Source: a virus. Taken from it: a stretch of DNA of 64,000 nt. Under the pieces are notes generated by a model. The model was not told the origin of the DNA and made no database searches. It saw nothing but the letters and a program-made list of their open reading frames with translations. The stretch spans positions 1 through 64,000 of IMG/VR virus record IMGVR_UViG_3300031974_002457; one strand, 5' to 3'. Positions 54,913 through 63,558 of the stretch are shown here, piece after piece. How positions within the stretch are numbered: the first letter of the stretch is position 1; every line of letters starts with the position of its first letter. The position numbers and the translations under genes are program-made.

Positions 54913-55284
54913 TTAAGCAAATAGTCCAATATAATTCACTAATACTTGATCACTCGCATTTACATAGTAAGATAAACAATGAACGTTGTTTGCTAATGTA
55001 TTATAACTTATTGATGAGCCACCGGGTATTTTAATATAACTTTCAGTACCACCAACAGTTACAGTAAAACTTAAACTAGTTGAAGTACTTGGATTAGTTA
55101 TTATTATATTTCCAGCTTGACCAACGACATCACCAGCTTCATCTAACTGTATAGTTGTAGCTTGATTAGAGGGATTTACTTTAAAGTTATTATTTTGAGT
55201 TAATTTTAAAGCGTGAGTCCCACTGTTGTTAGTAGCTGTTAAAGGCGCTGCCGGAACGGCATGACTTAAAAAAGGTATACCCAT
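54913..55284 (-). CDS. Small virion protein, fibre-associated
   Basis: A 123-residue beta-rich protein starting MGIPFLSHAVPAAPLT. The first residues resemble the start of the larger fibre (MAIPVLNHM), which suggests a shared virion-attachment leader. The rest has LKLTQNNNFKVNPSNQ and TITNPSTSTSLSFTVTVGG-like strands. It may cap or link fibres. No family recognised. Confidence 0.6.
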   Translation of the reverse strand: MGIPFLSHAVPAAPLTATNNSGTHALKLTQNNNFKVNPSNQATTIQLDEAGDVVGQAGNIIITNPSTSTSLSFTVTVGGTESYIKIPGGSSISYNTLANNVHCLSYYVNASDQVLVNYIGLFA

Positions 55285-55308
55285 ATTATTATATTTAAAA
55301 TTAATACA

Positions 55309-55328
55309 GACGGTACCGAAGTACCGCC
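55309..55328 (-). terminator. Terminator-like hairpin after the 13-residue-repeat fibre
   Basis: On the minus strand CGGTAC and GTACCG form a 6-bp stem around a TTCG loop, with a further G-C pair beyond a mismatch. It is followed by an AT-rich stretch without a long T-run, so termination is less sure than for the capsid terminator, but the loop is the same. Confidence 0.6.
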
Positions 55329-55344
55329 TATATTTATTGTTTTA

Positions 55345-57714
55345 TTAAGATATTGCAGGGAATTTAGATATAAGAACTAAATAATCCTGTGATGTTGAAG
55401 GTGCAGCCGCGAATATTAAATCAACAGAGTTATCATCGTTTCTCTGTACCTCAACTTGTACAACATCGTAACTAGCTCCAGTACCATTATCACCATAATC
55501 AAGAACTTGAACCATAACTATTGGCGTACCAAAGTTATGAACGATATTGTATGTAGTAGCACTACCATCACCAGATAACTTTTTAGTTAACTTATTAGCG
55601 GTAGCTTCTTTAGCATCTAATTGAGTTTGTATATTAGAAGTTACACCATCACTGTAGTTAAGTTCTGCAGCAGTTGCCGTAACACCGTCTAAAATGTTTA
55701 GCTCAGATGTTGTAGCAGTTACTCCATCTAAAATGTTTATCTCACTTGCGGTAGCAGTTACTCCATCTAAAATGTTTAATTCATTAGTGGTAGCTGTAAC
55801 ACCATCAAGTAAGTTAAGCTCTAAAACAGTTGCTGTTATACCATCTAATACATTGAACTCGGTAGTAGTAACACCTGTTGCTCTTAGATCTTTAGCATAG
55901 TTTAAATCAGCAACAACACCAGTGAAACCATCTAGTTTGTTTATTTCAGCAGCTGTAGAAGTTACTCCATCTAAGATATTAAGTTCAGCTGTAGTAGAAG
56001 TAACACCATCAAGAATGTTAATTTCTGAAGCAGTCGCTGTAACACCGTCAAGTATATTTAGCTCAGCTGCAGTTGAAGTAACAGCTGTACCACCTAATGT
56101 TAAAGATGCAGCTATAATACCATCAACTTGTAAGTCTTCATAATTTGTTCCAAGTTTTAATTCAAACTTAGGGCCAGTAGTGTTATATGTAAACGTTGCA
56201 TCATCACCACTACCACCTTCAATTGTAATACCAGCGCCATTAACAACAGCTGCTGTATTGTTACCGCTATCAAGTACTATGTTATGATCATTAAGATTAA
56301 CTGTAGTTGAGTTAACTGTAGTTGTAGTACCTGAAACAACAAGATCACCAGCTATAGTAACTTGAACGTCATTAGCATCACCAATTGTTACGTTTTCAGT
56401 AATGTTTCCTAATTCTGTATTTAGGTTAGCTTGACCTGTTTTATCATCAACATACGCTTTAATAGACTGCTGTGTAGCTAAATGCGTAGCTGAATTAGAA
56501 GACATATTATCTTCATCTTTAATAGATGTACCTTCAATAGCACCACTTGATGATATTGCTAAAGGAACACTAGCAGAAGCTGTAGTACTACCAGGATATA
56601 AATGTAATTTATTACCAGTACTAAATGAAATAGCTCTAGTAAAAGTACCACCTAAAAGGCCAGGTTCAGTAGCGTTAGTACCAAAGAATATACCTTGCGC
56701 AGCATTATCGCTTCTTAGTGGGAATAATCGTAATGAACCAATTTGGCTGTTATCACCTCTAAATCTACCAACTTCTTTACCATCACATAAAAATCCCATT
56801 TTTGTAGTGGTCGCTTCATTATTAAAGTCAGCAGATATTGTTAGTGATCCAGCGCTACTATCAGCACTTATTCTAGCATCAGCGTTTGTAGTTGTATCTG
56901 TAAGTACTATTTCTGGAACAGCACTTGATATAGTAATATCATCACCAAATGTTTTGTTTGTTAGTGTTTGTGTACCTGCTTCTGTTACGAGAGTACCAGT
57001 AACACCATCTAACAAGTTAAGTTCTGTTGCTGTTGAAGTAACACCATCTAATATGTTAAGTTCAGATGTAGTTGCAGTGACGCCGTCTAATATATTAAGT
57101 TCTGACGCTGTTGCTGTAACTCCGTCTAAAATATTAAGTTCTGCAGTTGTAGAGGTTATGCCATCTAAAACGTTTAGTTCAGCTCCAGTAGCTGTTATAC
57201 CTAATGACGCTATAGCTGTGTCTCCACTTTCATAAGCGAAAGCACCAGCGCCTGTTGCTACTATAAATTGACCATCTGAAGCAGGAGCTCCTAATGAGTC
57301 TAAATCTTCTAATACTCCATCAACAGCTACTGTTATAGATCCACCAAGTGATACAGAACCTAAAGTTCCCATACCTGCGCCTTGAGTAAGAGTTATTGAT
57401 GAGTTTGCTAATTTATCATTAGCGATGTTTGATAGTCCTAATGTGATAGTACCTGAGCCTGTTATAGGAGAACCTGAGTCAACGTCAATACCATCAGTAC
57501 CTGCTATTGCAACAGAAGTTACTGATCCACCTGACGTACCAAGTTCTAACCATTCAGTAGTTGATGATTTATAATATTTGATAACTCCACTATCATATAT
57601 TATCTGACCATCACCTGGGCTAGTTACATCACCTGATCCTGTCTTGTGAAGGATTACGTTTCTGATCTCGGCGCTTTTGCCAAAATCCATGTGATTTAAT
57701 ACTGGTATTGCCAT
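55345..57714 (-). CDS. Tail fibre with 13-residue LDGVT repeats
   Basis: A 789-residue fibre. Starts MAIPVLNHMDFGKSAEIRN, with a beta-rich head-binding part. Two arrays of the 13-residue unit ELNILDGVTATTS (and EINILDGVTSTTA) occupy roughly residues 175-240 and 540-700, as in marine phage fibres with triple-stranded shafts. Between them are TLTNKTFG and SITITDDITISS-like segments. The C-terminus has YNIVHNFGTPIVMVQVLDYG. It is likely the main side or central fibre. Confidence 0.8.
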   Translation of the reverse strand: MAIPVLNHMDFGKSAEIRNVILHKTGSGDVTSPGDGQIIYDSGVIKYYKSSTTEWLELGTSGGSVTSVAIAGTDGIDVDSGSPITGSGTITLGLSNIANDKLANSSITLTQGAGMGTLGSVSLGGSITVAVDGVLEDLDSLGAPASDGQFIVATGAGAFAYESGDTAIASLGITATGAELNVLDGITSTTAELNILDGVTATASELNILDGVTATTSELNILDGVTSTATELNLLDGVTGTLVTEAGTQTLTNKTFGDDITISSAVPEIVLTDTTTNADARISADSSAGSLTISADFNNEATTTKMGFLCDGKEVGRFRGDNSQIGSLRLFPLRSDNAAQGIFFGTNATEPGLLGGTFTRAISFSTGNKLHLYPGSTTASASVPLAISSSGAIEGTSIKDEDNMSSNSATHLATQQSIKAYVDDKTGQANLNTELGNITENVTIGDANDVQVTIAGDLVVSGTTTTVNSTTVNLNDHNIVLDSGNNTAAVVNGAGITIEGGSGDDATFTYNTTGPKFELKLGTNYEDLQVDGIIAASLTLGGTAVTSTAAELNILDGVTATASEINILDGVTSTTAELNILDGVTSTAAEINKLDGFTGVVADLNYAKDLRATGVTTTEFNVLDGITATVLELNLLDGVTATTNELNILDGVTATASEINILDGVTATTSELNILDGVTATAAELNYSDGVTSNIQTQLDAKEATANKLTKKLSGDGSATTYNIVHNFGTPIVMVQVLDYGDNGTGASYDVVQVEVQRNDDNSVDLIFAAAPSTSQDYLVLISKFPAIS
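55640..56090 (-). repeat. Tandem 39-base (13-residue) repeats, C-terminal array
   Basis: A run of ELNILDGVTATTS-like units, each 39 bases, with some divergent members in the middle (DLNYAKDLRATGVTT). Confidence 0.8.
57000..57190 (-). repeat. Tandem 39-base (13-residue) repeats, N-terminal array
   Basis: Five units of the same 13-residue repeat, from ELNVLDGITSTTA to ELNLLDGVTGT. Confidence 0.8.
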
Positions 57715-57740
57715 TTTTGTTTTAGTTTAAGTTTTTGTTA

Positions 57741-58091
57741 TTATTTTTTTATGTAAGCATATCCGCTTTTAGCGTCTATAAAATTTATAGTTAATTGATT
57801 TTCGTTTACGTAAGTAACAATGCCCATAGCTTGAACATTGTTAAACGTTGCACCACCTGATAACTTTATGTTAACATGCGGTAAATAATCTTCTAGATCT
57901 AAGTTGTGTGTTATTGTCCAGGTAGCAGAAGCACTATTTTGATTATGCTTATATACACCAGAATTTTCAGCAAAGAAATTAGATAAGTCTGATATTTTAA
58001 AGTTCTTAGTGTTTCCAGCCTCATCTGATCCTAGTAACTTATCGTCATCCGTTATACTTGTGTCGTTCTGTATTCTACTAATTCTGGGCAT
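57741..58091 (-). CDS. Fibre-type small virion protein
   Basis: A 116-residue protein starting MPRISRIQNDTSITDDDKLLG, then SDEAGNTKNFKISDL, an N-terminal pattern I associate with phage neck or tail-fibre proteins. The C-terminal half (NLDLEDYLPHVNIKLSGG, LTINFIDAKSGYAYIK) is a small beta domain. It probably links the fibre to the virion. It joins the holin gene by TAATG. Confidence 0.62.
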   Translation of the reverse strand: MPRISRIQNDTSITDDDKLLGSDEAGNTKNFKISDLSNFFAENSGVYKHNQNSASATWTITHNLDLEDYLPHVNIKLSGGATFNNVQAMGIVTYVNENQLTINFIDAKSGYAYIKK

Positions 58092-58501
58092 TATTTTCCG
58101 TTTTTAAATTTATTGTATTTTTCAACACTTCGTCCGCCGAAATAGGCCCCAATAACAGTGATCAACACGAGCTGAAGTAAATCTACCCATTTGCTATCAA
58201 CGTTAAAGTTTATAGAGCCACTATCAATGAAAACCATTAACACAGTGCTTAATATTAAAAAAACAAGGACTAAAGGTCTTACTGATCTAGTAAGCCAGTT
58301 ACCGTGTTCTAGGTCTGCTTTCCATCTTTCGGTTACGTTTTTTTGCATAGCGGCTTCCGCGTCAATAAATATCTGCGTCATTTCTTTTTCAAACGCAGCC
58401 TTCTCTTCTTTTGTATGTACAAATTTATCAACAACACCGCTAAGTTTTTCGACGATACCACCTCCAGCATCGCCAAAAAGTTTAGCTAGTATTTTAGACA
58501 T
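58091..58501 (-). CDS. Holin, 3-TM family
   Basis: A 136-residue protein. An amphipathic N-terminus (DAGGGIVEKLSGVVDKFVHTKEEK) leads into ERWKADLEHGNWLTRSVRPL and two hydrophobic segments (VLVFLILSTVLMVFI, LLQLVLITVIGAYFGG) ending GRSVEKYNKF. The pattern matches the Holin_3TMs type. It would open the inner membrane for the M15 endolysin, although it lies 39 kb away in the same transcription block. Confidence 0.82.
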   Translation of the reverse strand: MSKILAKLFGDAGGGIVEKLSGVVDKFVHTKEEKAAFEKEMTQIFIDAEAAMQKNVTERWKADLEHGNWLTRSVRPLVLVFLILSTVLMVFIDSGSINFNVDSKWVDLLQLVLITVIGAYFGGRSVEKYNKFKNGK

Positions 58502-58504
58502 TTA

Positions 58505-59299
58505 TTACTTCTTTTTATATAATTTAGCCGCTGATCCTTTTTTCTTTAAAATCTTGTCTTGAACTCCTTTTGGAAGTTTGTCAAAACCTTTATTTAATTT
58601 ATTTGGAGATTTAGCCATTTTAGCAGGTGACTTTTTCATTTTAGCTGCGCTATCATCTTCTTTTTTCTTACCAATATTCTTGATTTTATTCTTAGCGCCT
58701 CTTAAAAAGTTACCAACTTTTGTTCCACCTTCTTTTTTAATTCTATCAGCTCTCTTTTGTTGTCTCTCAGCTCTTTTAGCTTGTCTCTTCTCTTTGTTAG
58801 AAGCAGCAACCTCTTTTCTAGTGTTTTTTACTACATTAGTTTTTTCAACTTTAGCCTCTTCAGTTTTTGGAGGATCAGTTTTTGGAGCGTTGTTTTTATT
58901 CTTAACGTTTTCCGCTAATTGCTTTTTTGAAATATTCTGCTTTTTAGCTTCAGAAGTAGGATTTTCAGTATCATACTTCTTTTTATTATAAGACTTAGCA
59001 GCTTTTTCAAACTCTTCATAAGTTTTATACTTTGTCTTATCAGCATCAGCATAAGCATCTTTATAAGATACAGCTTTACCAGCTTTTCTTGCTTCAGCAT
59101 TTTTCTTTTTTTGTGCGTCGTCACCACTAGAATAACCTTTGCCACGACCCACAGGAGAATTTACAATTTTTGATGATCCACCTCTTTTAAGCGGTGACTC
59201 TATGCCAACACCTTTGATAACTGGCTTTTGTGATGGTACTCCGTCAGGATTACCTAATCCAGCCGATTTTAATTTTTGATAAATGTTACTTGCTTTCAT
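58505..59299 (-). CDS. Lys-rich late protein with SPLK and SPxK motifs
   Basis: A 264-residue protein with about a third of residues Lys or Arg, long helical charged blocks (KEKRQAKRAERQQKRADRIK), GIESPLKRGGS near the start and KSPAKMAKSPNKLNKG near the C-terminus. It has no recognised fold. Such composition suits a disordered DNA- or capsid-associated protein. It carries the most SPxK motifs together with the next gene. Confidence 0.62.
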   Translation of the reverse strand: MKASNIYQKLKSAGLGNPDGVPSQKPVIKGVGIESPLKRGGSSKIVNSPVGRGKGYSSGDDAQKKKNAEARKAGKAVSYKDAYADADKTKYKTYEEFEKAAKSYNKKKYDTENPTSEAKKQNISKKQLAENVKNKNNAPKTDPPKTEEAKVEKTNVVKNTRKEVAASNKEKRQAKRAERQQKRADRIKKEGGTKVGNFLRGAKNKIKNIGKKKEDDSAAKMKKSPAKMAKSPNKLNKGFDKLPKGVQDKILKKKGSAAKLYKKK

Positions 59300-59320
59300 T
59301 TTTGTTTATTTAGTCCTTGT

Positions 59321-60664
59321 TTAATATTTGTTAAAACCGCTAAAACCTTTCATTTTAAACGGTGCTTTACTTTTATTTTTTAAATTCATTGAATTAGAGC
59401 TGTTATTTTTTACATAGCTTTCAGCGTTTTCTTGAACACCCATATTTTGTGTTGATTCTGATCCCTCAGTACCTTCTTTACCAATTCTAGTTTTACCAAC
59501 TGGTATATTATAATCAGCACCGTAACTGTCAGCAACGTATTTTAAATAAGCGTCTTTACTTTCAAAGCTTTTACCAGTTGATGGATCAATAGCTCCTTTT
59601 CTGTCAAACTTTTTACCTTCTCTATTTAATATTCTACCGAGTTTTTTTCTACCTCTATTTCTAACACCAGCTCCCCATTTGGTGTCCATAGATTCATAAT
59701 AACCCATATTATATTTATCAGGTGTCCCAGGTGTTCCTGGTTCTTTTACTGTTTCTGTTCTAGGTGTAAAAGAATGTGATGTATCTACAGTAGTTTCTGA
59801 TCTAACACCATCTTTAACTTCTCTTTCTAGTCTTTTTTTCTTTTGCTCTGGAGTTTCATTTGCTAAATATTCTTTCCATTTTTCATTAGACATTTTATCC
59901 TTATAACCTCCACCAATAACTTCACCTGGTTTAGTTACTGTTGTTTCAGTTACATCACCAAAAGCATCATCAGTACCATCGTCGTCAGTATCGTAGTTTA
60001 CACCTTTAATTTCTTTAGTAGCAGTTGTCTCTGCATGTAAAGGTGATGATTTCGCCTTAAGTGTAATTGGATTAGCTTTCATTTTCATAGCCGACTTATC
60101 TTTGTTTTTCAAGTTCATTTGTCCACCTGACTCTTCAAGGTTTTCTTTCTTTTGATCATTAGGATTTGTATTTTTCTTCATGAAACCTTCAAAACCTTCA
60201 ATTTGACTAGTAACTTTACCAACAGCGTCACCAATAGCTTTATGCTTATCAGCTTTTGCGCGTAGTTGATCACTTAAAATAGCTGCGTTTTGTCCTAATG
60301 TTGTATTACTTAGTCCAAAGTTTAATTTGTTTGGGGATGATTTTTTCATATTTTTTGTTTTTTGATAAGCTTCTGCCTCCCATGGTAGTTTTTTAGATCC
60401 TTCGTTCATATCGTCACGATCATATTTTTTACCTTTCCAGTAGACATTATTATCGTCATAGTTTAAATCACCTCTAGCCATTTGATCCATATGCACCATT
60501 TCGTGTGCTATAGCTTCTTTAGCTAAAGGACTGTCATTTTTGACATCTTTATCTAAATATATAGTTCCGTCGTTGTTTGCTTCTGCTATAACACCGTCGT
60601 CTAACTCTTTTTTAATTACAGGTATTTTGCCTGTTTTTACTTTATTTGTAATAGGATTTGCCAT
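59321..60664 (-). CDS. Zincin-like (HExxH) protein with SPxK motifs
   Basis: A 447-residue protein from MANPITNKVK (60664); an upstream in-frame start at 60694 is possible but would overlap the winged-helix gene. H54-E-M-V-H58 followed by Asp60 is a zincin-type metal site; the following RGDLNYDDNNVYWKGKKY and LPWEAEAYQ are a conserved block. The rest is low-complexity with KSSPNKLNFG, SSPLHAE and a final KAPFKMKGFSG. A protease acting on virion or host proteins is possible; only the metal site is visible. Confidence 0.65.
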   Translation of the reverse strand: MANPITNKVKTGKIPVIKKELDDGVIAEANNDGTIYLDKDVKNDSPLAKEAIAHEMVHMDQMARGDLNYDDNNVYWKGKKYDRDDMNEGSKKLPWEAEAYQKTKNMKKSSPNKLNFGLSNTTLGQNAAILSDQLRAKADKHKAIGDAVGKVTSQIEGFEGFMKKNTNPNDQKKENLEESGGQMNLKNKDKSAMKMKANPITLKAKSSPLHAETTATKEIKGVNYDTDDDGTDDAFGDVTETTVTKPGEVIGGGYKDKMSNEKWKEYLANETPEQKKKRLEREVKDGVRSETTVDTSHSFTPRTETVKEPGTPGTPDKYNMGYYESMDTKWGAGVRNRGRKKLGRILNREGKKFDRKGAIDPSTGKSFESKDAYLKYVADSYGADYNIPVGKTRIGKEGTEGSESTQNMGVQENAESYVKNNSSNSMNLKNKSKAPFKMKGFSGFNKY

Positions 60665-60665
60665 A

Positions 60666-61106
60666 TTATCTGTCTTTGTCTTTAAACATGTCATCTATAG
60701 CTTTATTAAAGACCTTATCGGTGTAAGACACGTTTTTAAAAAATACATTACGTTCTGACATAGGTAAGTCCTCCTCTGCTAATAGGATTCTATATATTCT
60801 TGTGATTAATTGTGAGCATTTAAATGAAGTCTTAAAAATGCTATATTTGATTGAAGTGCGGTTGCGATGTCTCCATGTCTCTATCCAGCCTTCACGCCTT
60901 AAACGTTCCCAGCGGTTTTTATCCCAAGACATAGTGTAAACACCGTCTATAAATTCTTGACGTGTAAATTTACCTTTACAGTCTAAATATATTAATAATT
61001 CTAGATCGGCATCTTTTAAGTTATAAGTTTTACAGGCCCATTTTCTAACGAGCCTGTAGTACTTAAATAATTGTATTTCTCTTAAATCAGATGCACTTAA
61101 TTTCAT
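60666..61106 (-). CDS. Winged-helix DNA-binding protein
   Basis: A 146-residue protein with LELLIYLDCKGKFTRQEFID, SWDKNRWERLRREGWIE and a wing-like RHRNRTSIKYSIF, in the layout of MarR/PadR-like winged helices. It may regulate late transcription. It starts with an ATGA overlap to groES and ends next to the zincin gene, so it is in the first late unit. Confidence 0.66.
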   Translation of the reverse strand: MKLSASDLREIQLFKYYRLVRKWACKTYNLKDADLELLIYLDCKGKFTRQEFIDGVYTMSWDKNRWERLRREGWIETWRHRNRTSIKYSIFKTSFKCSQLITRIYRILLAEEDLPMSERNVFFKNVSYTDKVFNKAIDDMFKDKDR

Positions 61107-61369
61107 TCTACCAAAACTACATCTTTTATTGTCATGATGTAGTATTCTTTATCTTTATAAGTAATTGAGTGGCCTGAGTGTTTATCATAATATATAATAT
61201 CACCTTCTTTTATTATGTTATCAGGTGGACACAGATCTCCTTTACTTATAATTTTACCTTTTAGGTATCTATTGTCACTATCGATACTATCCGATATTTC
61301 AAGACCACCTATTTTTTTAGGTGCTAACTTGATATTTTCAACTACTATATAATAACTAACTGCTCGCAT
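61103..61369 (-). CDS. groES: Co-chaperonin GroES
   Basis: An 88-residue protein, slightly shorter than E. coli GroES (97). It starts MRAVSYYIVVENIKLAPKK, has a GroES-like LEISDSID and CPPDNIIKEGDIIYYDKHSG segment and ends with IMTIKDVVLVE as in GroES strands. It would cap the phage GroEL. It overlaps the groEL gene by 14 bases, and groEL precedes groES, the reverse of the bacterial order. Confidence 0.85.
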   Translation of the reverse strand: MRAVSYYIVVENIKLAPKKIGGLEISDSIDSDNRYLKGKIISKGDLCPPDNIIKEGDIIYYDKHSGHSITYKDKEYYIMTIKDVVLVE

Positions 61370-62915
61370 TTTCTACTCTTATATTATTAATTACACAATC
61401 TGCAGAAAATATAGTAGTTGCAACGCTAACTGCATTTTTTAGCGCTGTCTTTGTAACTAAGACGGGGTCTACGATACCAGAATCGACCATTTTTACTAGT
61501 TTACCGGTTGTTACGTCGTATCCAACACCTATTTCGCTAGGCGTATCGTAGTTTTCAATACCAGCGTTCTCCATGATGGTTATGAACGGTGCTTTTATAG
61601 ACTTTGCTAGTATTTCTTCCCCAATACCTTCAAATTTTATGCTATTTGCAGCATTTAAAAGCGCAATACCGCCACCTGGGACAATACCTTCTTTCAAAGC
61701 TGCTTTAACTGCGTAAATAGCATCCTCAACTCTGTCTTTTTTCTCTTTTAACTCAACTTGTGAGTTAGCTCCGACTCTAATTATACCAACAGAACCGTTT
61801 AACATAGCTAATCTTTGCTCTAATCTACGCTTAATATATTGATTTTTTTCTTTTTTAATGCTTTTTGTAATGTCTTTTATTCTGCCTGACAAATCTTCGC
61901 CTAAATCGTATGTTGTAAGCACTGTATTTTTGTCATCAGTAACACAAAGTCTAGCTTCACCAAGCACATCTGGCTCAATTAAGTCTAAATCATCGCCTAA
62001 TTCTTCATTTATTACTTTAGCACCCGTTAAAAACGCAAGATCATCAACTGTATCTCGCTTAGTTGGGCCAAAACCAGGTGTATTTATGATATTTACCTTG
62101 ATATTACCCTTAACTTTGTTCATTAATAGCGCTGATTTTACTTGTTGTGATACTTCAGCTACTATTAATAATGCTCTATTTTTCTTTATTACGTGTTCTA
62201 GCACGTTTTGTATCTTTCTAACGTTAGGTATTTCGCCAGAAACGATTAAAACATATGGATTATCAAGTTCACATGTGCTTCTTTCATTATCTGTAGCAAA
62301 ATATGGTGATGTTAAGCCACTTTCAAGCTGTACACCTTCAACGATGTCAGTGTAAGTTTCATCAGTTTCGCTCTCTTCCATTAAAACTACACCATCTTTA
62401 CCTACTTTATTGTAAGCATCAGCAATAATACTGCCAAGAACTGTATCGTTATTACAAGATATGCTAGATACATATTCGAGATTTTTGCCAGATACTGCTT
62501 CTGATTGTTCAGATAAGTAATCCAGTACTTTTTTACAACCAGAATTAATGCCTTCTTTAATTTTTCGTACATCTGTATTAGATTCTAGTGTTTTTAAAAG
62601 TGATTCAGCAAGTACGATAGCCGTAGTGGTACCGTCACCTGCCTCTTTCACTGTGTTTTTAGCTGCTTCTTTGATAAGTGTTGCACCTATATTTTCGACC
62701 GGATCATATAAGACAACCGATTCTGCTACGGTTACACCGTCTTTTGTTATCACCGGCCTACCCATTGCGTCTTCATATATAACGCACTTTCCTGAAGCAC
62801 CTAATGTAGACTTAACTGCTTTCGCTAGTTGATCTACGCCACTCATTATTTTGTCATTAGCATCAGAACCAAAGTTAAGATGCTTTACCAACTGACTTGG
62901 GTTATTATATTCCAT
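61356..62915 (-). CDS. groEL: Chaperonin GroEL
   Basis: A 519-residue protein with the hallmark GRPVITKDGVTVAE, AGDGTTTAIVLAE (nucleotide-binding) and EDAIYAVKAALKEGIVPGGGIALL (the catalytic Asp helix). It is close to full GroEL length, with a 10-residue N-terminal extension, and without the Gly-Gly-Met tail. It would fold phage capsid or tail proteins during late expression. Full-length phage GroEL with its own GroES is uncommon. Confidence 0.93.
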   Translation of the reverse strand: MEYNNPSQLVKHLNFGSDANDKIMSGVDQLAKAVKSTLGASGKCVIYEDAMGRPVITKDGVTVAESVVLYDPVENIGATLIKEAAKNTVKEAGDGTTTAIVLAESLLKTLESNTDVRKIKEGINSGCKKVLDYLSEQSEAVSGKNLEYVSSISCNNDTVLGSIIADAYNKVGKDGVVLMEESETDETYTDIVEGVQLESGLTSPYFATDNERSTCELDNPYVLIVSGEIPNVRKIQNVLEHVIKKNRALLIVAEVSQQVKSALLMNKVKGNIKVNIINTPGFGPTKRDTVDDLAFLTGAKVINEELGDDLDLIEPDVLGEARLCVTDDKNTVLTTYDLGEDLSGRIKDITKSIKKEKNQYIKRRLEQRLAMLNGSVGIIRVGANSQVELKEKKDRVEDAIYAVKAALKEGIVPGGGIALLNAANSIKFEGIGEEILAKSIKAPFITIMENAGIENYDTPSEIGVGYDVTTGKLVKMVDSGIVDPVLVTKTALKNAVSVATTIFSADCVINNIRVENASS

Positions 62916-62937
62916 TAAATTAAATTTTAGTTTATTG

Positions 62938-63225
62938 TTATTTAAATGTTTTTACAACTTTAGGTCCTTTTGTGAACTCTAGCTTTTTGTTGTAATGCTC
63001 GATGCTACCATCAATTGCGGCTTCTGCGCCATCAACTGTTTCTCTTCTTGTAACATCCACCCAGTTTTTATCTAAATCTAGGTATTCGGTTTGATAAAAG
63101 CCATTTGGTAACTGAACTATTCTCCAGTTTTTCTTAGTAGCTAAATGTTTCCACCAAGAAATGGTTTCATCGGTTATTTGCGGTTGACTAGACCACGAAT
63201 TAGTCTTGTAATAAAAATACGTCAT
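62938..63225 (-). CDS. Conserved small phage protein, unknown
   Basis: A 95-residue protein from MTYFYYKTNSWSS (63225); an upstream in-frame start at 63270 would overlap a 32-residue membrane-peptide ORF. It has WRIVQLPNGFYQTEYLD and AEAAIDGSIEHY, a conserved pattern I have seen in marine phages. No function known. The precise start is uncertain. Confidence 0.62.
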   Translation of the reverse strand: MTYFYYKTNSWSSQPQITDETISWWKHLATKKNWRIVQLPNGFYQTEYLDLDKNWVDVTRRETVDGAEAAIDGSIEHYNKKLEFTKGPKVVKTFK

Positions 63226-63241
63226 TGTTTTTGGTTTTAGG

Positions 63242-63340
63242 TTATTTTTTATTTTTCCAATAGTTTTCATACACTATCAAGTGGAACACTATGCTGAGGA
63301 CAATAATGGTTGGTATTAAAAGTACTGCTGTCTTAATCAT
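63242..63340 (-). CDS. Short single-span membrane peptide
   Basis: A 32-residue ORF (MIKTAVLLIPTIIVLSIVFHL...WKNKK) with one membrane helix and a basic C-terminus, directly between two late genes. Such tiny membrane proteins often regulate holins or host transport. Supported by position and composition only. Confidence 0.5.
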   Translation of the reverse strand: MIKTAVLLIPTIIVLSIVFHLIVYENYWKNKK

Positions 63341-63558
63341 ACCTCACCTCTACTATGTGTTGCTCTGTTATAAGCTACACTGGTTCTACGCACAGCACCG
63401 CTTGGTGTATGATGCAAGTCGGATCCTGGTTTTTGACCTATCCTTTGGTTCTCAGCTTTTCTAGCTCTACGCTTGGGTGTCTTAGCTGCTGCTAGATCCC
63501 TTGCTCGTTTTGCTCGTAATGCTGTAGGACTAAGTCCTTGTGAATTCGCTCTTGCCAT
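63337..63558 (-). CDS. Small basic protein, first gene of late block
   Basis: A 73-residue Arg/Lys/Ala-rich protein with KTPKRRARKAENQR and DLHHTPSGAVRRTSVAYNR. It begins right at the edge of the divergent control region, so it is the first late gene. The C-terminal part may be a conserved small phage motif, but its function is unknown to me. Confidence 0.6.
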   Translation of the reverse strand: MARANSQGLSPTALRAKRARDLAAAKTPKRRARKAENQRIGQKPGSDLHHTPSGAVRRTSVAYNRATHSRGEV

